Translations under genes and position numbers: made by a program
NCBI GenBank assembly: GCA_001599355.1
Contig: BCGQ01000002.1
Coordinates: forward strand, 1,005,554-1,069,553
Direction: 5' to 3'
Length of the DNA stretch: 64,000 bases
From: Nakazawaea peltata
Taxonomy: Eukaryota; Ascomycota; Pichiomycetes; Alaninales; Pachysolenaceae
The notes under the pieces: model-generated
Told to the model about the DNA's origin: nothing
Database searches by the model: none
Seen by the model: the letters and a program-made list of their open reading frames with translations, nothing else
Shown here: in pieces, positions 28,759 through 38,172 of the stretch
Layout of the letters: each line of letters starts with the position of its first letter
Numbering within the stretch: position 1 is the stretch's first letter

Positions 28759-31700
28759 ATGACTGTCGAGGGTGGTATTAGAGTCTCCATCGATAGAGGT
28801 GGAACCTTCACCGATGTTCTTGCTATCATTCCAGGCCAAGAAGACTACGTCTTTAAGTTACTTTCGGTCGATCCTTCTAACTATAAGGATGCCAATATTG
28901 AGGGTATAAGAAGAGTTCTTGAGAAGCTGACAGGTGAGAAGATCCCAAGAGGTGTTCCTTTGGATACCAGTAAGATTGAGTCCATCCGTTTGGGTACCAC
29001 AGTTGCTACCAACGCTCTTTTAGAGCGCAAAGGTGAGAAATTTGCCCTTCTTATCACTGAAGGGTTCAAAGATCTTTTACATATTGGAGACCAATCGAGA
29101 CCTGATCTTTTCGACCTTAATATCCGTAAGCCAGAGCTGTTATATGACACAGTTATCGAGGTGGAAGAAAGAGTCACCTTGCCTCTGTATTCTGAAGATG
29201 CCAAGGGCTACACTGCTCAAGATTTAGTCGATGGTAAGGACTACGTCTTGGGAGCCACTAAAGAGGTGGTCCAGATCTTGAAACCTCTTAATAAAGAGAA
29301 GATCAAGCTGCAATTATTGGAATTAAAGGCTCAAGGTTACAGAAGTATTGCCGTCTGTCTTGTTCATGGTTACAATTTCCAAGAACATGAGAAACAGATT
29401 GGCCAGTTGGCCAATGAGATCGGGTTCAGAAACATCTCTTTGTCCCATGAGTTGCTTGCTATGATCAAGGTGGTCAACAGAGGTCAATCTACTTGTATCG
29501 ATGCCTATTTGACCCCTATTGTCAAGGATTATATCGATACTTTGCTCAGTGGATTCAAGCCTGGCTTTGAAGAACACACCAGAGTCGAGTTCATGATGTC
29601 CGACGGTGGTTTATGTCATTATGACAAGTTCACCGGGTTGAAACTGTTATTGTCTGGTCCAGCCGGTGGTGTTGTCGGTCATGCCCAAACTTGTTACGAT
29701 CCAGAAGAAGGAACTCATGCTATCGGATTTGATATGGGAGGTACTTCTACTGATGTGTCCAGATATGCTGGTAATTATGAGCATGTCTTCCAAACCATCA
29801 CTGCTGGTATCAAGATCGCTGCTCCTCAATTAGACATTAATACTGTCGCTGCCGGTGGTGGTTCTATCTTGACCTATAAGAATGGTATCTACAATGTCGG
29901 ACCTGAATCTGCTTCTGCTCATCCTGGTCCAGCTTGTTACAGAAAAGGTGGTCCTTTGACCGTCACCGATGCCAACTTGATGTGTGGTAGAATTTTACCT
30001 CAGTTCTTCCCTAAGATTTTTGGTCCTAATGAAGATATGCCTTTAGATGAGGAGATTGTCAAGAAGAAGTTCCAAGAATTACTGGACGAGATCAACCTGG
30101 ACCATCCAGATACCAAACCAAAGACTGCCTATGAGGTAGCTTTAGGTTTCTTGAATGTTGCTAATGTCGCCATGGCCAAGCCTATCACTCAATTGACCGA
30201 GAACAAAGGTTATGATGTCACCAAGCATAACTTGGCTTCTTTCGGAGGTGCTGGTGGTCAACATGCCAATGCTTTGGCCAAGGTTCTTAAGATGAAGAGA
30301 GTTGTTATTCATAAATATTCTTCTATTTTGTCTGCCTATGGTATTGCTCTTGCTGACGTTGTTCATGAGGCTCAAGAGCCAACTTCTGTAGCTTATTCTG
30401 CCTCCACCAAGGGAGATCTTTTGGTCAGTTGTAATAAATTGAAGGCCAAGGTTGCTCTGGAGTTGAAAGAACAAGGTATAGGTTCTGTAGACTATGAGAT
30501 CTTCTTCAATATGGGATATAAAGGTTCTGATTCTCGTTTAATGATTAGAGAAGACACCCAAGATTCCGGATTCGATTTCTTAGAAAAGTTCTATGAAGAT
30601 CACCAAAGAGAGTTCTCCTTCAATGATAAGACTAGAGACGTTATTGTCTCCGATATTAGAGTCAGAGGTAGTGGTAACTTGAATAAGATCACCGAACGTT
30701 CACCTTTCAAGGATCTTGCCGCTACCAAAGTGTTCCCAGCTAATGCCAAGGAACAATTGACCACTAAGATCTACTTTGAAGATGGTTCTCTCGATTCCAA
30801 GGTGTACTTCTTGAGTGACTTACCTGTAGGATCTGCTGTCCAAGGACCAGCTTTGATCTTGGATAATACTCAAACTATCTTAGTTGAGCCAAATTCCAAA
30901 CTTGTAGTATTACCTAAACATGTCATTATCGACTTAGAAGGTGAACAAGAGAAGAATATCTCGTTGACCCAAGTTGATCCAGTTCAATTGTCCATCTTCT
31001 CCCACAGATTCATGGCTATTGCCGAGTCTATGTGTACGACTTTGCAAAAGATCTCTGTTTCTGCTAATATCAAGGAGAGAATGGACTTCAGTTGTGCTTT
31101 GTTTGACGATGAAGGTAATTTAGTAGCCAATGCTCCAGCTGTTCCGGTCCATTTATCATCGATGTCGTTCGCTGTTAAGTACCAAATTGCTCATTGGAAG
31201 GGTGATATCAAGGAGGGAGATATTCTCGCTACTAACCATCCTAAGGCTATGGGTACTCACTTGCCAGATATCACTTTGATCTCTCCTGTCTTTATTGACG
31301 GAAAGATCACCTTCTATGTTGCTTCTAGACTGCATCATGCCGAGATCGGTGGTACTGTCTCTGGAAGTATGGACTCTAATGCTACTTCTCTTGACCAAGA
31401 AGGTGCTAAGTTCATTGCTTGGAAGGTTGTTCAGAAGGGAGTCTTTGATTACGCCGGTGTTGACAAATACTTCATTGAAGAACCACAACAATTTGAGGGT
31501 TCCTCTCCTTCTAGAAAGGTTAGTGACAATATTGCTGACTTGAAGCTGCAAATCGCCTCTAACCAGAAGGGTATTAACTTGTTGGCTGAAGTATTTAACG
31601 AGTATGGTACTGATATTGTATTGTTCTATATGAAACTGATCAAGGACACCTCTGAGCTGCTGGTTCGTAAATTCCTCAAGCAATTAGCTAAAGAGAACAA

Positions 31701-32694
31701 GCACCGCTTGCCTTTACATGCTGTAGACTTCATGGATGACGGAGCTAGAATTGAGATCTCCATCAGTATCGATGAAGAAACAGGTTCTGCTGTCTTTGAT
31801 TTCACCGGTACTGCTGATGAAACTTATAACTGTTTCAATGCTCCTCGTGCCATTACTCATGCTTGTATCACTTACTGTTTGAGATGTCATATCACCGATG
31901 GAGACTTGCCATTGAACGAGGGTGTCTTGGCTCCATTGACTGTTATTATTCCAGACGGTACTGTTTTGAACCCAAGTGAAACTGCTGCTGTCTCTGGTGG
32001 TAACGGTATCACATCTCAGAAGATCACCGACACCATCTTGAAGCTGTTTGGTACTGTCGCTGCCTCTTATGGTTGTATGAACTGTATTTGTTTCGGTCAA
32101 GGTGGTATTGACAAACACACTGGTGAGATGGTTCCAGGATTTGGTTTCTGTGAGACTATCGGTGGTGGATCTGGAGCTGGTCCAGGTTTCCATGGTTTCA
32201 GTGGTACTCAATGTCACATGACTAACACTTTGATGACCGACCCTGAAGTTTTGGAGCAAAGATATCCAGCTGTTTTGAAGCAATTCTCTGTCAGAGTCGG
32301 CTCTGGTGGTAAGGGTCAATGGAATGGTGGTGATGGTTTGATCAGAGAATTGGAATTCACTTCTCCTGTCCATGCTTCTGTCTTGACTCAAAGAAGAACT
32401 GTCAGTCCTTATGGTATCAACGGTGGTGGCGAAGGAGCCAAGGGTGAAAACAGATTGGGTAGAAAGGGTAAAGACGGTAAGATCTACTGGAAACATCTCG
32501 GTCCAACTGCTGAATTGGAATTGAACGTAGGTGATATCTTGAAAATCAGTACTGCTGGTGGTGGTGGTTGTGGTGCCGTTGGATCTCCAGCTATCCCACC
32601 TCTGTCGTTATCTTCGACTTCTCAATTCAAGCATGTTCCTATCGCCGGTGGAAGTGCTGCTCAATTCAAAGAATCATTGGATTCTTCTCAATAG
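28759..32694 (+). CDS. OXP1: ATP-dependent 5-oxoprolinase / hydantoinase (HyuA-HyuB fusion)
   Basis: This cytosolic enzyme hydrolyses 5-oxo-L-proline to glutamate using ATP. The same family includes ATP-dependent N-methylhydantoinases. It has 1311 aa, against 1286 in yeast Oxp1. The HyuA part starts RVSIDRGGTFTDV (residues 8-20) and contains SGPAGGVVG (about 299-307) and GFDMGGTSTDV (about 322-332). The HyuB part begins near residue 735 (LSIFSHRFMAIAESM) and runs to about 1270. CTG at 29644-29646 gives GLK[A]LLSGP, matching Ala in relatives. Its place among other nitrogen genes leaves open whether the natural substrate is oxoproline or another cyclic amide. Confidence 0.93.
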   Translation: MTVEGGIRVSIDRGGTFTDVLAIIPGQEDYVFKLLSVDPSNYKDANIEGIRRVLEKLTGEKIPRGVPLDTSKIESIRLGTTVATNALLERKGEKFALLITEGFKDLLHIGDQSRPDLFDLNIRKPELLYDTVIEVEERVTLPLYSEDAKGYTAQDLVDGKDYVLGATKEVVQILKPLNKEKIKLQLLELKAQGYRSIAVCLVHGYNFQEHEKQIGQLANEIGFRNISLSHELLAMIKVVNRGQSTCIDAYLTPIVKDYIDTLLSGFKPGFEEHTRVEFMMSDGGLCHYDKFTGLKLLLSGPAGGVVGHAQTCYDPEEGTHAIGFDMGGTSTDVSRYAGNYEHVFQTITAGIKIAAPQLDINTVAAGGGSILTYKNGIYNVGPESASAHPGPACYRKGGPLTVTDANLMCGRILPQFFPKIFGPNEDMPLDEEIVKKKFQELLDEINLDHPDTKPKTAYEVALGFLNVANVAMAKPITQLTENKGYDVTKHNLASFGGAGGQHANALAKVLKMKRVVIHKYSSILSAYGIALADVVHEAQEPTSVAYSASTKGDLLVSCNKLKAKVALELKEQGIGSVDYEIFFNMGYKGSDSRLMIREDTQDSGFDFLEKFYEDHQREFSFNDKTRDVIVSDIRVRGSGNLNKITERSPFKDLAATKVFPANAKEQLTTKIYFEDGSLDSKVYFLSDLPVGSAVQGPALILDNTQTILVEPNSKLVVLPKHVIIDLEGEQEKNISLTQVDPVQLSIFSHRFMAIAESMCTTLQKISVSANIKERMDFSCALFDDEGNLVANAPAVPVHLSSMSFAVKYQIAHWKGDIKEGDILATNHPKAMGTHLPDITLISPVFIDGKITFYVASRLHHAEIGGTVSGSMDSNATSLDQEGAKFIAWKVVQKGVFDYAGVDKYFIEEPQQFEGSSPSRKVSDNIADLKLQIASNQKGINLLAEVFNEYGTDIVLFYMKLIKDTSELLVRKFLKQLAKENKHRLPLHAVDFMDDGARIEISISIDEETGSAVFDFTGTADETYNCFNAPRAITHACITYCLRCHITDGDLPLNEGVLAPLTVIIPDGTVLNPSETAAVSGGNGITSQKITDTILKLFGTVAASYGCMNCICFGQGGIDKHTGEMVPGFGFCETIGGGSGAGPGFHGFSGTQCHMTNTLMTDPEVLEQRYPAVLKQFSVRVGSGGKGQWNGGDGLIRELEFTSPVHASVLTQRRTVSPYGINGGGEGAKGENRLGRKGKDGKIYWKHLGPTAELELNVGDILKISTAGGGGCGAVGSPAIPPLSLSSTSQFKHVPIAGGSAAQFKESLDSSQ

Positions 32695-32770
32695 TTAACT
32701 AATATTATTAATACTTATAATTAACCCCCTTGTAGATCTACTATTTCCTAATTAGGAAATTCGGAAAATA

Positions 32771-32781
32771 GATAAGATAAG
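32771..32781 (+). promoter_or_regulatory. Tandem GATAAG sites before the amidohydrolase
   Basis: GATAAGATAAG is two overlapping perfect GATA-factor sites, 67 bp before the ATG at 32848 and within the 153-bp gap after the oxoprolinase. Confidence 0.6.
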
Positions 32782-32847
32782 CGAGAAGATTTAAGCTTTT
32801 TAAGGTTTAGTTAGCCGACGGATCTGTCATTAAGAGTATTATATATA

Positions 32848-34200
32848 ATGAGTTGCCATTGTTGTGGAAGATTGGGGGAATTGAAGTTAGAGGAGTCCCC
32901 GACTGCCCCTGAGCCTTTTAAAGTTTACGCTTCGCATGTTTTCGACCCAATTGCCAAGGAGTTTGTTGAGGGTGTCATTTTGACCTGTGATCCTGCTAGT
33001 GGTTTAATTATTGAAGTTTCCCAAGGCAATGATCTTAAAGAAGTGACAATTGGTTCTGAAGATGTTGATTTAAGAGGAAAATATGTCCTTCCAGGTTTTG
33101 TTGATGCTCATACACATATTTTCTTGCATGCGTATACAGAGAGATCGGCCACCGAACAAATGAGAGACGAGTCTCCACTGGAACGTATCTTGAGAGCTGC
33201 GAATCATTGCAGAGCTCTGTTGTTGGCCGGGTATACCACGTATCGTGATTTGGGGTCAGAACTGTTACAAGATGCCGATGCCAATGTTAGAGATCTGATC
33301 AATAGAGGAATTATTCCAGGGCCAAGATTGTATGTAGCTACTGAGCTGCTTCTGTCTTCAGGATCATATGAGTTACGTACAGAAAATAGTATGGGTGGAT
33401 TGAAATTACCTAGAGCTAGTGAACCTTGTGATGGAGTTGACGAGATTAGAAAACTGGTAAGAAAGCGGATTGCCGCTGGAGCCGATTTGATCAAATTCTA
33501 TGCCGACTATAGAAAGAGAATGATGAGATTCCCTCCTCTGGTCCAACATCCATACAAAGGATCAGTGAAATTTCCTCCAAAAGATCCTAACCCTGCTGTA
33601 GTCCTTTTTGCTCAAGAGGAAATGCGTGAGATTGTCGAGGAAGCTAGAAGAAACAAGTGCATTGTTGCAGCTCATTGTGGAGAGAACGACAGTGTTGTCA
33701 TGGCAGCCAAAGCCGGAGTTCTTACTATCGAGCACGGATATAATGCTGATAAGCCAACTTTGGAACTGGTCAAGGAGAATGATTGTATCTTGGTCCCAAC
33801 TTTAGCTGTTGTGGAACAATTGCAGACTCCCGCCAAGTTGAAACAAACTCTCCTCACCACCAAGATGCTGTATGATCTTGGAATCAGGCTCGCCTGTGGT
33901 GGAGACACTGGAACTTTCTCGCATGGTGATAATATCAGAGAGCTGGAGTTGATGCTCGAACTGGGAGTTCCTCCAGAAGAAGTCTTATCTGCTCTTACCT
34001 ACAGAGGGTGGGAATCATGTGGTAGTGACTTGATCGGAAGGAGATTCGGATGGTTACTGGAAGGTTGTGCTGCTGATATAGTCGCAGTAGATTCAGATCC
34101 TACAGTGGACTTTAAAGTCATGAGAAATATCAAATTTGTTATGAAAGATGCAGAGATTTACAAGCAAGATGGGTTGCCTGTTTGTGAAAAGTTTATTTAG
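32848..34200 (+). CDS. Metal-dependent amidohydrolase (prolidase / imidazolonepropionase-like)
   Basis: This cytosolic amidohydrolase-superfamily protein has 450 aa. Its metal set is complete: H88 and H90 (VDAHTHIF), Lys216 (DLIKFYADYR), H276 (AAHCGE), H296 (IEHGYNAD) and Asp353 (GGDTGT). The motif IPGPRLYVATE followed by a small-residue loop fits the branch that hydrolyses Xaa-Pro-type dipeptides or cyclic amides. CTG codons in TE[A]L[A]SSGS fit Ala. The N-terminus has a CHCC cluster. It follows the oxoprolinase on the same strand with tandem GATAAG sites between them. Its stop codon overlaps that of AAR2. Confidence 0.85.
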   Translation: MSCHCCGRLGELKLEESPTAPEPFKVYASHVFDPIAKEFVEGVILTCDPASGLIIEVSQGNDLKEVTIGSEDVDLRGKYVLPGFVDAHTHIFLHAYTERSATEQMRDESPLERILRAANHCRALLLAGYTTYRDLGSELLQDADANVRDLINRGIIPGPRLYVATELLLSSGSYELRTENSMGGLKLPRASEPCDGVDEIRKLVRKRIAAGADLIKFYADYRKRMMRFPPLVQHPYKGSVKFPPKDPNPAVVLFAQEEMREIVEEARRNKCIVAAHCGENDSVVMAAKAGVLTIEHGYNADKPTLELVKENDCILVPTLAVVEQLQTPAKLKQTLLTTKMLYDLGIRLACGGDTGTFSHGDNIRELELMLELGVPPEEVLSALTYRGWESCGSDLIGRRFGWLLEGCAADIVAVDSDPTVDFKVMRNIKFVMKDAEIYKQDGLPVCEKFI

Positions 34201-35486
34201 TAGACGATAACGGGAGCATCCTCGTCATCTTCTTCAGAGAAACGATACTCATCGTCCTCCAGGGTTAATGAGATCATTAATTTGAATTTGGACTCGAATT
34301 TCTGAAAAATCTGTAGAATGATCTTTTGTAAAATCTTTAGTTCACTGGTAGGCTCAAGATTGTAGAAGACAAACGACTGGAACAGTTTGAGCAGTTTCAA
34401 GAACATCATATCATACAATTTAACGATTCCTTCACTCGAAGTTTCACTGTCATCATCCTCGTTCAGGACTAATTCAAGAGGGAGGTTGGTAAGCATAAGG
34501 TCAAATAGCGAGAAAAACTCTATATAAAATCTGGTTTTCAATGTCACCAGCTCGAAACTCATTAATAACAACATCAACATATCTAACCATTGCTCAGAAG
34601 AATTGTAGTTATTTAAAACCATTATATTAACAAAACAGATCTGGAACTCGGCGATGTACATGTCCTCGCTGACTAAAATCTTCTGAAGTAAATACTGAGT
34701 CTTGTCCATGGATTGGTTAGTTATGTCCTCAGTAGTAGGATTTTCCAGTACGACGGTATGTTTGAAGTCAATAACTGAGTAATTCAATTCACGATATTTT
34801 TCAGAATCCAAAGCCTTTAAAATGGGTTCTTCATTTGGATCTTTGCCCTGAGAAATGAACTTCTGGGTGATCTGAGATGCTAAATTTTGGTTCTCTTTCC
34901 TCGAAGCGTCCATTGAAGAGATTGTAACACTCACTAACTCGCCCCCATGGCTAGGAAATGCAGACTCAATTGCTTTGATAGATAACTTATTGGTAAGTAC
35001 GGACCAGTCCTTGCTAAGATATTTCTCTTGACCACTCAAAGCCTCGAAATTAAGCAAATACAGGTAATTATCATGAATTTCAGGTATCCATTTGGCTATA
35101 TTTAACGAGACTTCGTCGATATCTTTGACAGCTCCTACTGTCTCCCCATCGGCGGATCTTTTTTTGGCTCCAGTAGTGATGATCCCAGGTTTGTGATCAG
35201 CCAATTGAAGTTTATCGTCTATGACAATCACGTCAAATACATCATTTGATCCATTCCACACACAAACATAAACACATCCATCCCTCAGTTGTAAATAGAC
35301 ACCATGCCGTACCCCCAAACTCAAGTCTGAATAATGGAGAAAATGGATTCCCAGATCCACTAGTTTGAAGCCTTGGAAATTGGAGAGATTCTGGTCGAAA
35401 TTGAAGAAATTGAAGTCGACTCCCACATTTATCTGCTCGGCTGGAAGCCCCACAAAGTATATAGTAGCCTTTGGCGGGGTCGACAT
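34197..35486 (-). CDS. AAR2: U5 snRNP assembly factor Aar2
   Basis: Aar2 holds Prp8 in the cytoplasmic U5 snRNP precursor and is replaced by Brr2 on nuclear import. The gene has 429 aa from ATG 35486 (the frame extends further only from a TTG). It is longer than yeast Aar2 (355), partly from an acidic/Ser insert. The family pattern is recognisable: an N-terminal beta domain (ATIYFVGLP), LNYSVIDFK, and AEFQICFVNIMVLNNYNSSEQW. The C-terminus is acidic. It is convergent with the amidohydrolase, and the two stop codons share two bases. Confidence 0.85.
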   Translation of the reverse strand: MSTPPKATIYFVGLPAEQINVGVDFNFFNFDQNLSNFQGFKLVDLGIHFLHYSDLSLGVRHGVYLQLRDGCVYVCVWNGSNDVFDVIVIDDKLQLADHKPGIITTGAKKRSADGETVGAVKDIDEVSLNIAKWIPEIHDNYLYLLNFEALSGQEKYLSKDWSVLTNKLSIKAIESAFPSHGGELVSVTISSMDASRKENQNLASQITQKFISQGKDPNEEPILKALDSEKYRELNYSVIDFKHTVVLENPTTEDITNQSMDKTQYLLQKILVSEDMYIAEFQICFVNIMVLNNYNSSEQWLDMLMLLLMSFELVTLKTRFYIEFFSLFDLMLTNLPLELVLNEDDDSETSSEGIVKLYDMMFLKLLKLFQSFVFYNLEPTSELKILQKIILQIFQKFESKFKLMISLTLEDDEYRFSEEDDEDAPVIVY

Positions 35487-36540
35487 AGTTCTGACAGCTT
35501 CTTCAAGACCCTTCAAATCTTACAAATTTATTGTACATTTTAAGCTTAAGGTTAAAAGACCGTTTTTTCCAACGGAAGGGAAACTTTTTTCCTAATTTGG
35601 TAATATCTTGCGGTGAGACGGGGAGAAAGCCGTTGAATTTTTTAGTAGGAGATGAGCAGGTGAAAGATTGTTGATAGGGTTGATTAGGTCTATGGGATCG
35701 GGGAAGAGAAGCGGAGATCAAGAGGGAAAGATGCGCTGTGACTGCGAAATTGATAAGAAGGCGTAAGCGAGGCAAGTGTGGAGTAGCAAGGATGTGAATC
35801 TAGTTGATCATACCCATCTATTATACTGTGTATTTATTGTGGGGAAACAAAGTTTTGAGGTGGATTGTGTAGTGTGTAATGTGCTTCATGTTTACACGGT
35901 TTATGTCTCATCACTTTAGTATCCCCAAAATTAATACTCGTGCTCACTAATTGACTAACTCCATTTTAGTCGATCCAAATTTCCTACCAATTTGCATTTT
36001 ACAAACACAGAAATCGTAACCGCATCGATTACAGGAGAAATTTTTTCATTTGTTTTGGTGCATGCGAATGGGAAGGTATGGTGGTGGGTGAATTGGGCAG
36101 TAATTGGCAAATTTAAATCCTCAATGTACGTAGCTTATTCTCAGTCAAGTCTTAGTATCATCGTTTCGAAATATCTCCTCCATCCCTCCCAAACTCACTC
36201 TCATTCTCTCCATAACCCTCTAGAACTTTCCCTCATTTTGGGGGTAATCGAGATTTGAGGGGGTAAAAACAAAGGAAATTTCTTTTTTTTTCTCTTGTTT
36301 TATTCATCGGAAAAAGCCTACCTGCATAACCAGTTGAATGGGAAACAACTTACTTCATTCAGAGACGAATTCCTGTTCCCCATGCTTCGAGACCCATCTT
36401 TGAGACTAATTTTAGTAAATTCTGAAATGTACTCATCTCACGAAATTTTGAGTTTAAAAAAGCATAAATAAGCTTTATCCCTCTTTTCGCTCGAAGATAT
36501 TTGATTTCCACCAGTTGTGTTGAAATAAAGCATTATTGTG
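35487..36540. other. Intergenic: divergent AAR2 / MFS promoter
   Basis: This 1.05-kb gap has AGAAATTTTTTC at about 36040 and AT-rich sequence near 36270-36480. No convincing gene, repeat or regulatory array was seen. Confidence 0.3.
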
Positions 36541-37977
36541 ATGGGGTCCGCAGTTGGATTGAAAAACAATGTTGATGATATAGTAGAAGCTCCTAAGAGG
36601 CCGGAATTACTTGCCGAGAACTCCTCGTCCACTTTGACTCCTCTTCGTGATCTCGAGGACAAAAAAGATGGTGACGAGAATTATGATAATTTTGATGATG
36701 AAAAGACTATTTACGATTTTGATGAGGATGTCAGTGCTTCTAAAGAGGTTGAATATCCCGATGGTGGTTTGAGAGCTAATTTGGTGGTTTTTGGTGCATT
36801 CATAGGTTTGGTAGCCGATTTCGGATTCCTGAACTCGATTGGAACAGTTGAGTCGGAAGTAAGCACTACCATTCTCAAAGATACTTCATCTTCCACTATT
36901 TCGTGGATCTTTGCCGTTTTCATGCTGTTGATGTACGCTGGCAATGTCTTATGTGGTGGAATATTTGATAAATATGGTTATAAATGGCCAATGGTTGCCG
37001 GAACAACTTTGTTCTGTGGCTCATTGATCCTGACTCTGGAATGTACTACCGTCGGACAGTTTGTCGCAGTATTTGGAATTCTTGGAGGGCTCGGTTCTTC
37101 CTTATGCATGACCCCCTTGATTGGTGTAATTAGTCATTGGTTCTTAATTAACAGGGCTACTGCAACTGGTGTTGCAACTATGGGTGGATCTGTTGGTGGT
37201 ATTATTTTCCCAATGATGTTAAAACAATTGTTCCCAACTTTAGGTTTTAAATGGACCATGAGAATCTTGGGGTTAGTTTGTCTTGCATGTTTGAGTATTA
37301 GTATGTTTTTGATCCGCGACAGACGTCAAGAGATCTCTCTGGCCAATTCCAATGACACAGGTAAATCTATGTGGAAAAATATGTTCCAAATTAGTGCTTT
37401 GAAGGATAAGAAATTTCTTGGTTTGATTGGGGGGTTATTTTTGACTGAATTATCCTTGATGACGGTCTTGACTTATTTACTGTCTTACCTGATATCAAAG
37501 GGGGTGTCAGCTGGTAACGGAAATGTTCTTATTACCATCTATAACGCATCAGGAATTCCTCTGAGGTGGATTGCCGGAAGATGTTCAGACAAATTCGGAT
37601 GTTTTAATGTCATGGCGACTTCTTGTGTTGTAGTGGTGGTTTTGAATTTCGGAATCTGGTTCCCATTGGGAGACAATTGGTGGGCATTGTGTTTATACTC
37701 CCTGATGTACGGTATTTTCTCAAGTACAATTTTGACATTGAACCCAGTATGTTGTGCCCAGATCTGTGATATCAGAGATTTTGGTAAGAGATATTCTACA
37801 ATGTACTTCTTTGTTCTGTTTGGAAATTTGTTCGGTATCCCTCTGGCAGGTGCTATCATTTCAGATGCAGGATATGATATGCTTGTGATCTACGTTCTGT
37901 CATTGAGTCTGGCAGGTGCCATTGTTTGGGCTTTCACCAGATACTTGGTTGGAGGAACAAAACTTGCAAAGTGTTAA
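36541..37977 (+). CDS. MFS monocarboxylate-porter homologue (Mch2/Mch5/Esbp6 type)
   Basis: This is a 12-TM MFS protein of 478 aa, starting at the ATG 36541. A 75-residue acidic N-terminal tail leads to the family signature EYPDGGLRANLVVFGAF at the start of TM1. Other marks are GGIFDKYGYKWP, GLGSSLCMTPLIGVISHWF, RATATGVATMGGSVGG and the RWIAGRCSDKFG loop. In yeast, relatives include the riboflavin transporter Mch5 and proteins of unknown substrate that do not carry monocarboxylates. The substrate is unknown here. It lies next to the putative nitrogen block, but with a 1-kb gap and no clear shared sites. Confidence 0.87.
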   Translation: MGSAVGLKNNVDDIVEAPKRPELLAENSSSTLTPLRDLEDKKDGDENYDNFDDEKTIYDFDEDVSASKEVEYPDGGLRANLVVFGAFIGLVADFGFLNSIGTVESEVSTTILKDTSSSTISWIFAVFMLLMYAGNVLCGGIFDKYGYKWPMVAGTTLFCGSLILTLECTTVGQFVAVFGILGGLGSSLCMTPLIGVISHWFLINRATATGVATMGGSVGGIIFPMMLKQLFPTLGFKWTMRILGLVCLACLSISMFLIRDRRQEISLANSNDTGKSMWKNMFQISALKDKKFLGLIGGLFLTELSLMTVLTYLLSYLISKGVSAGNGNVLITIYNASGIPLRWIAGRCSDKFGCFNVMATSCVVVVVLNFGIWFPLGDNWWALCLYSLMYGIFSSTILTLNPVCCAQICDIRDFGKRYSTMYFFVLFGNLFGIPLAGAIISDAGYDMLVIYVLSLSLAGAIVWAFTRYLVGGTKLAKC

Positions 37978-38172
37978 ATAATAATAAATAATGACTACAA
38001 TTGAATGTTAAAAAAGATGCTCCCATTGTACATGAAAGGCTTTATTTAGAAATAAGTTATAAAAGGTAACGAAAGAAGTTATCAAGTCTATAATCATAAC
38101 ATTATTTCGAAATTATAGATGTCAAAAAGGTATAAATATGTTCTTTTGGATTTAAATTGATTGTGAAAGCTC

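Noticed and set aside
31714-32496. 260-residue minus-strand frame inside OXP1
   Set aside because: It is antisense to the conserved HyuB domain, with Ser/Thr-rich shadow composition.
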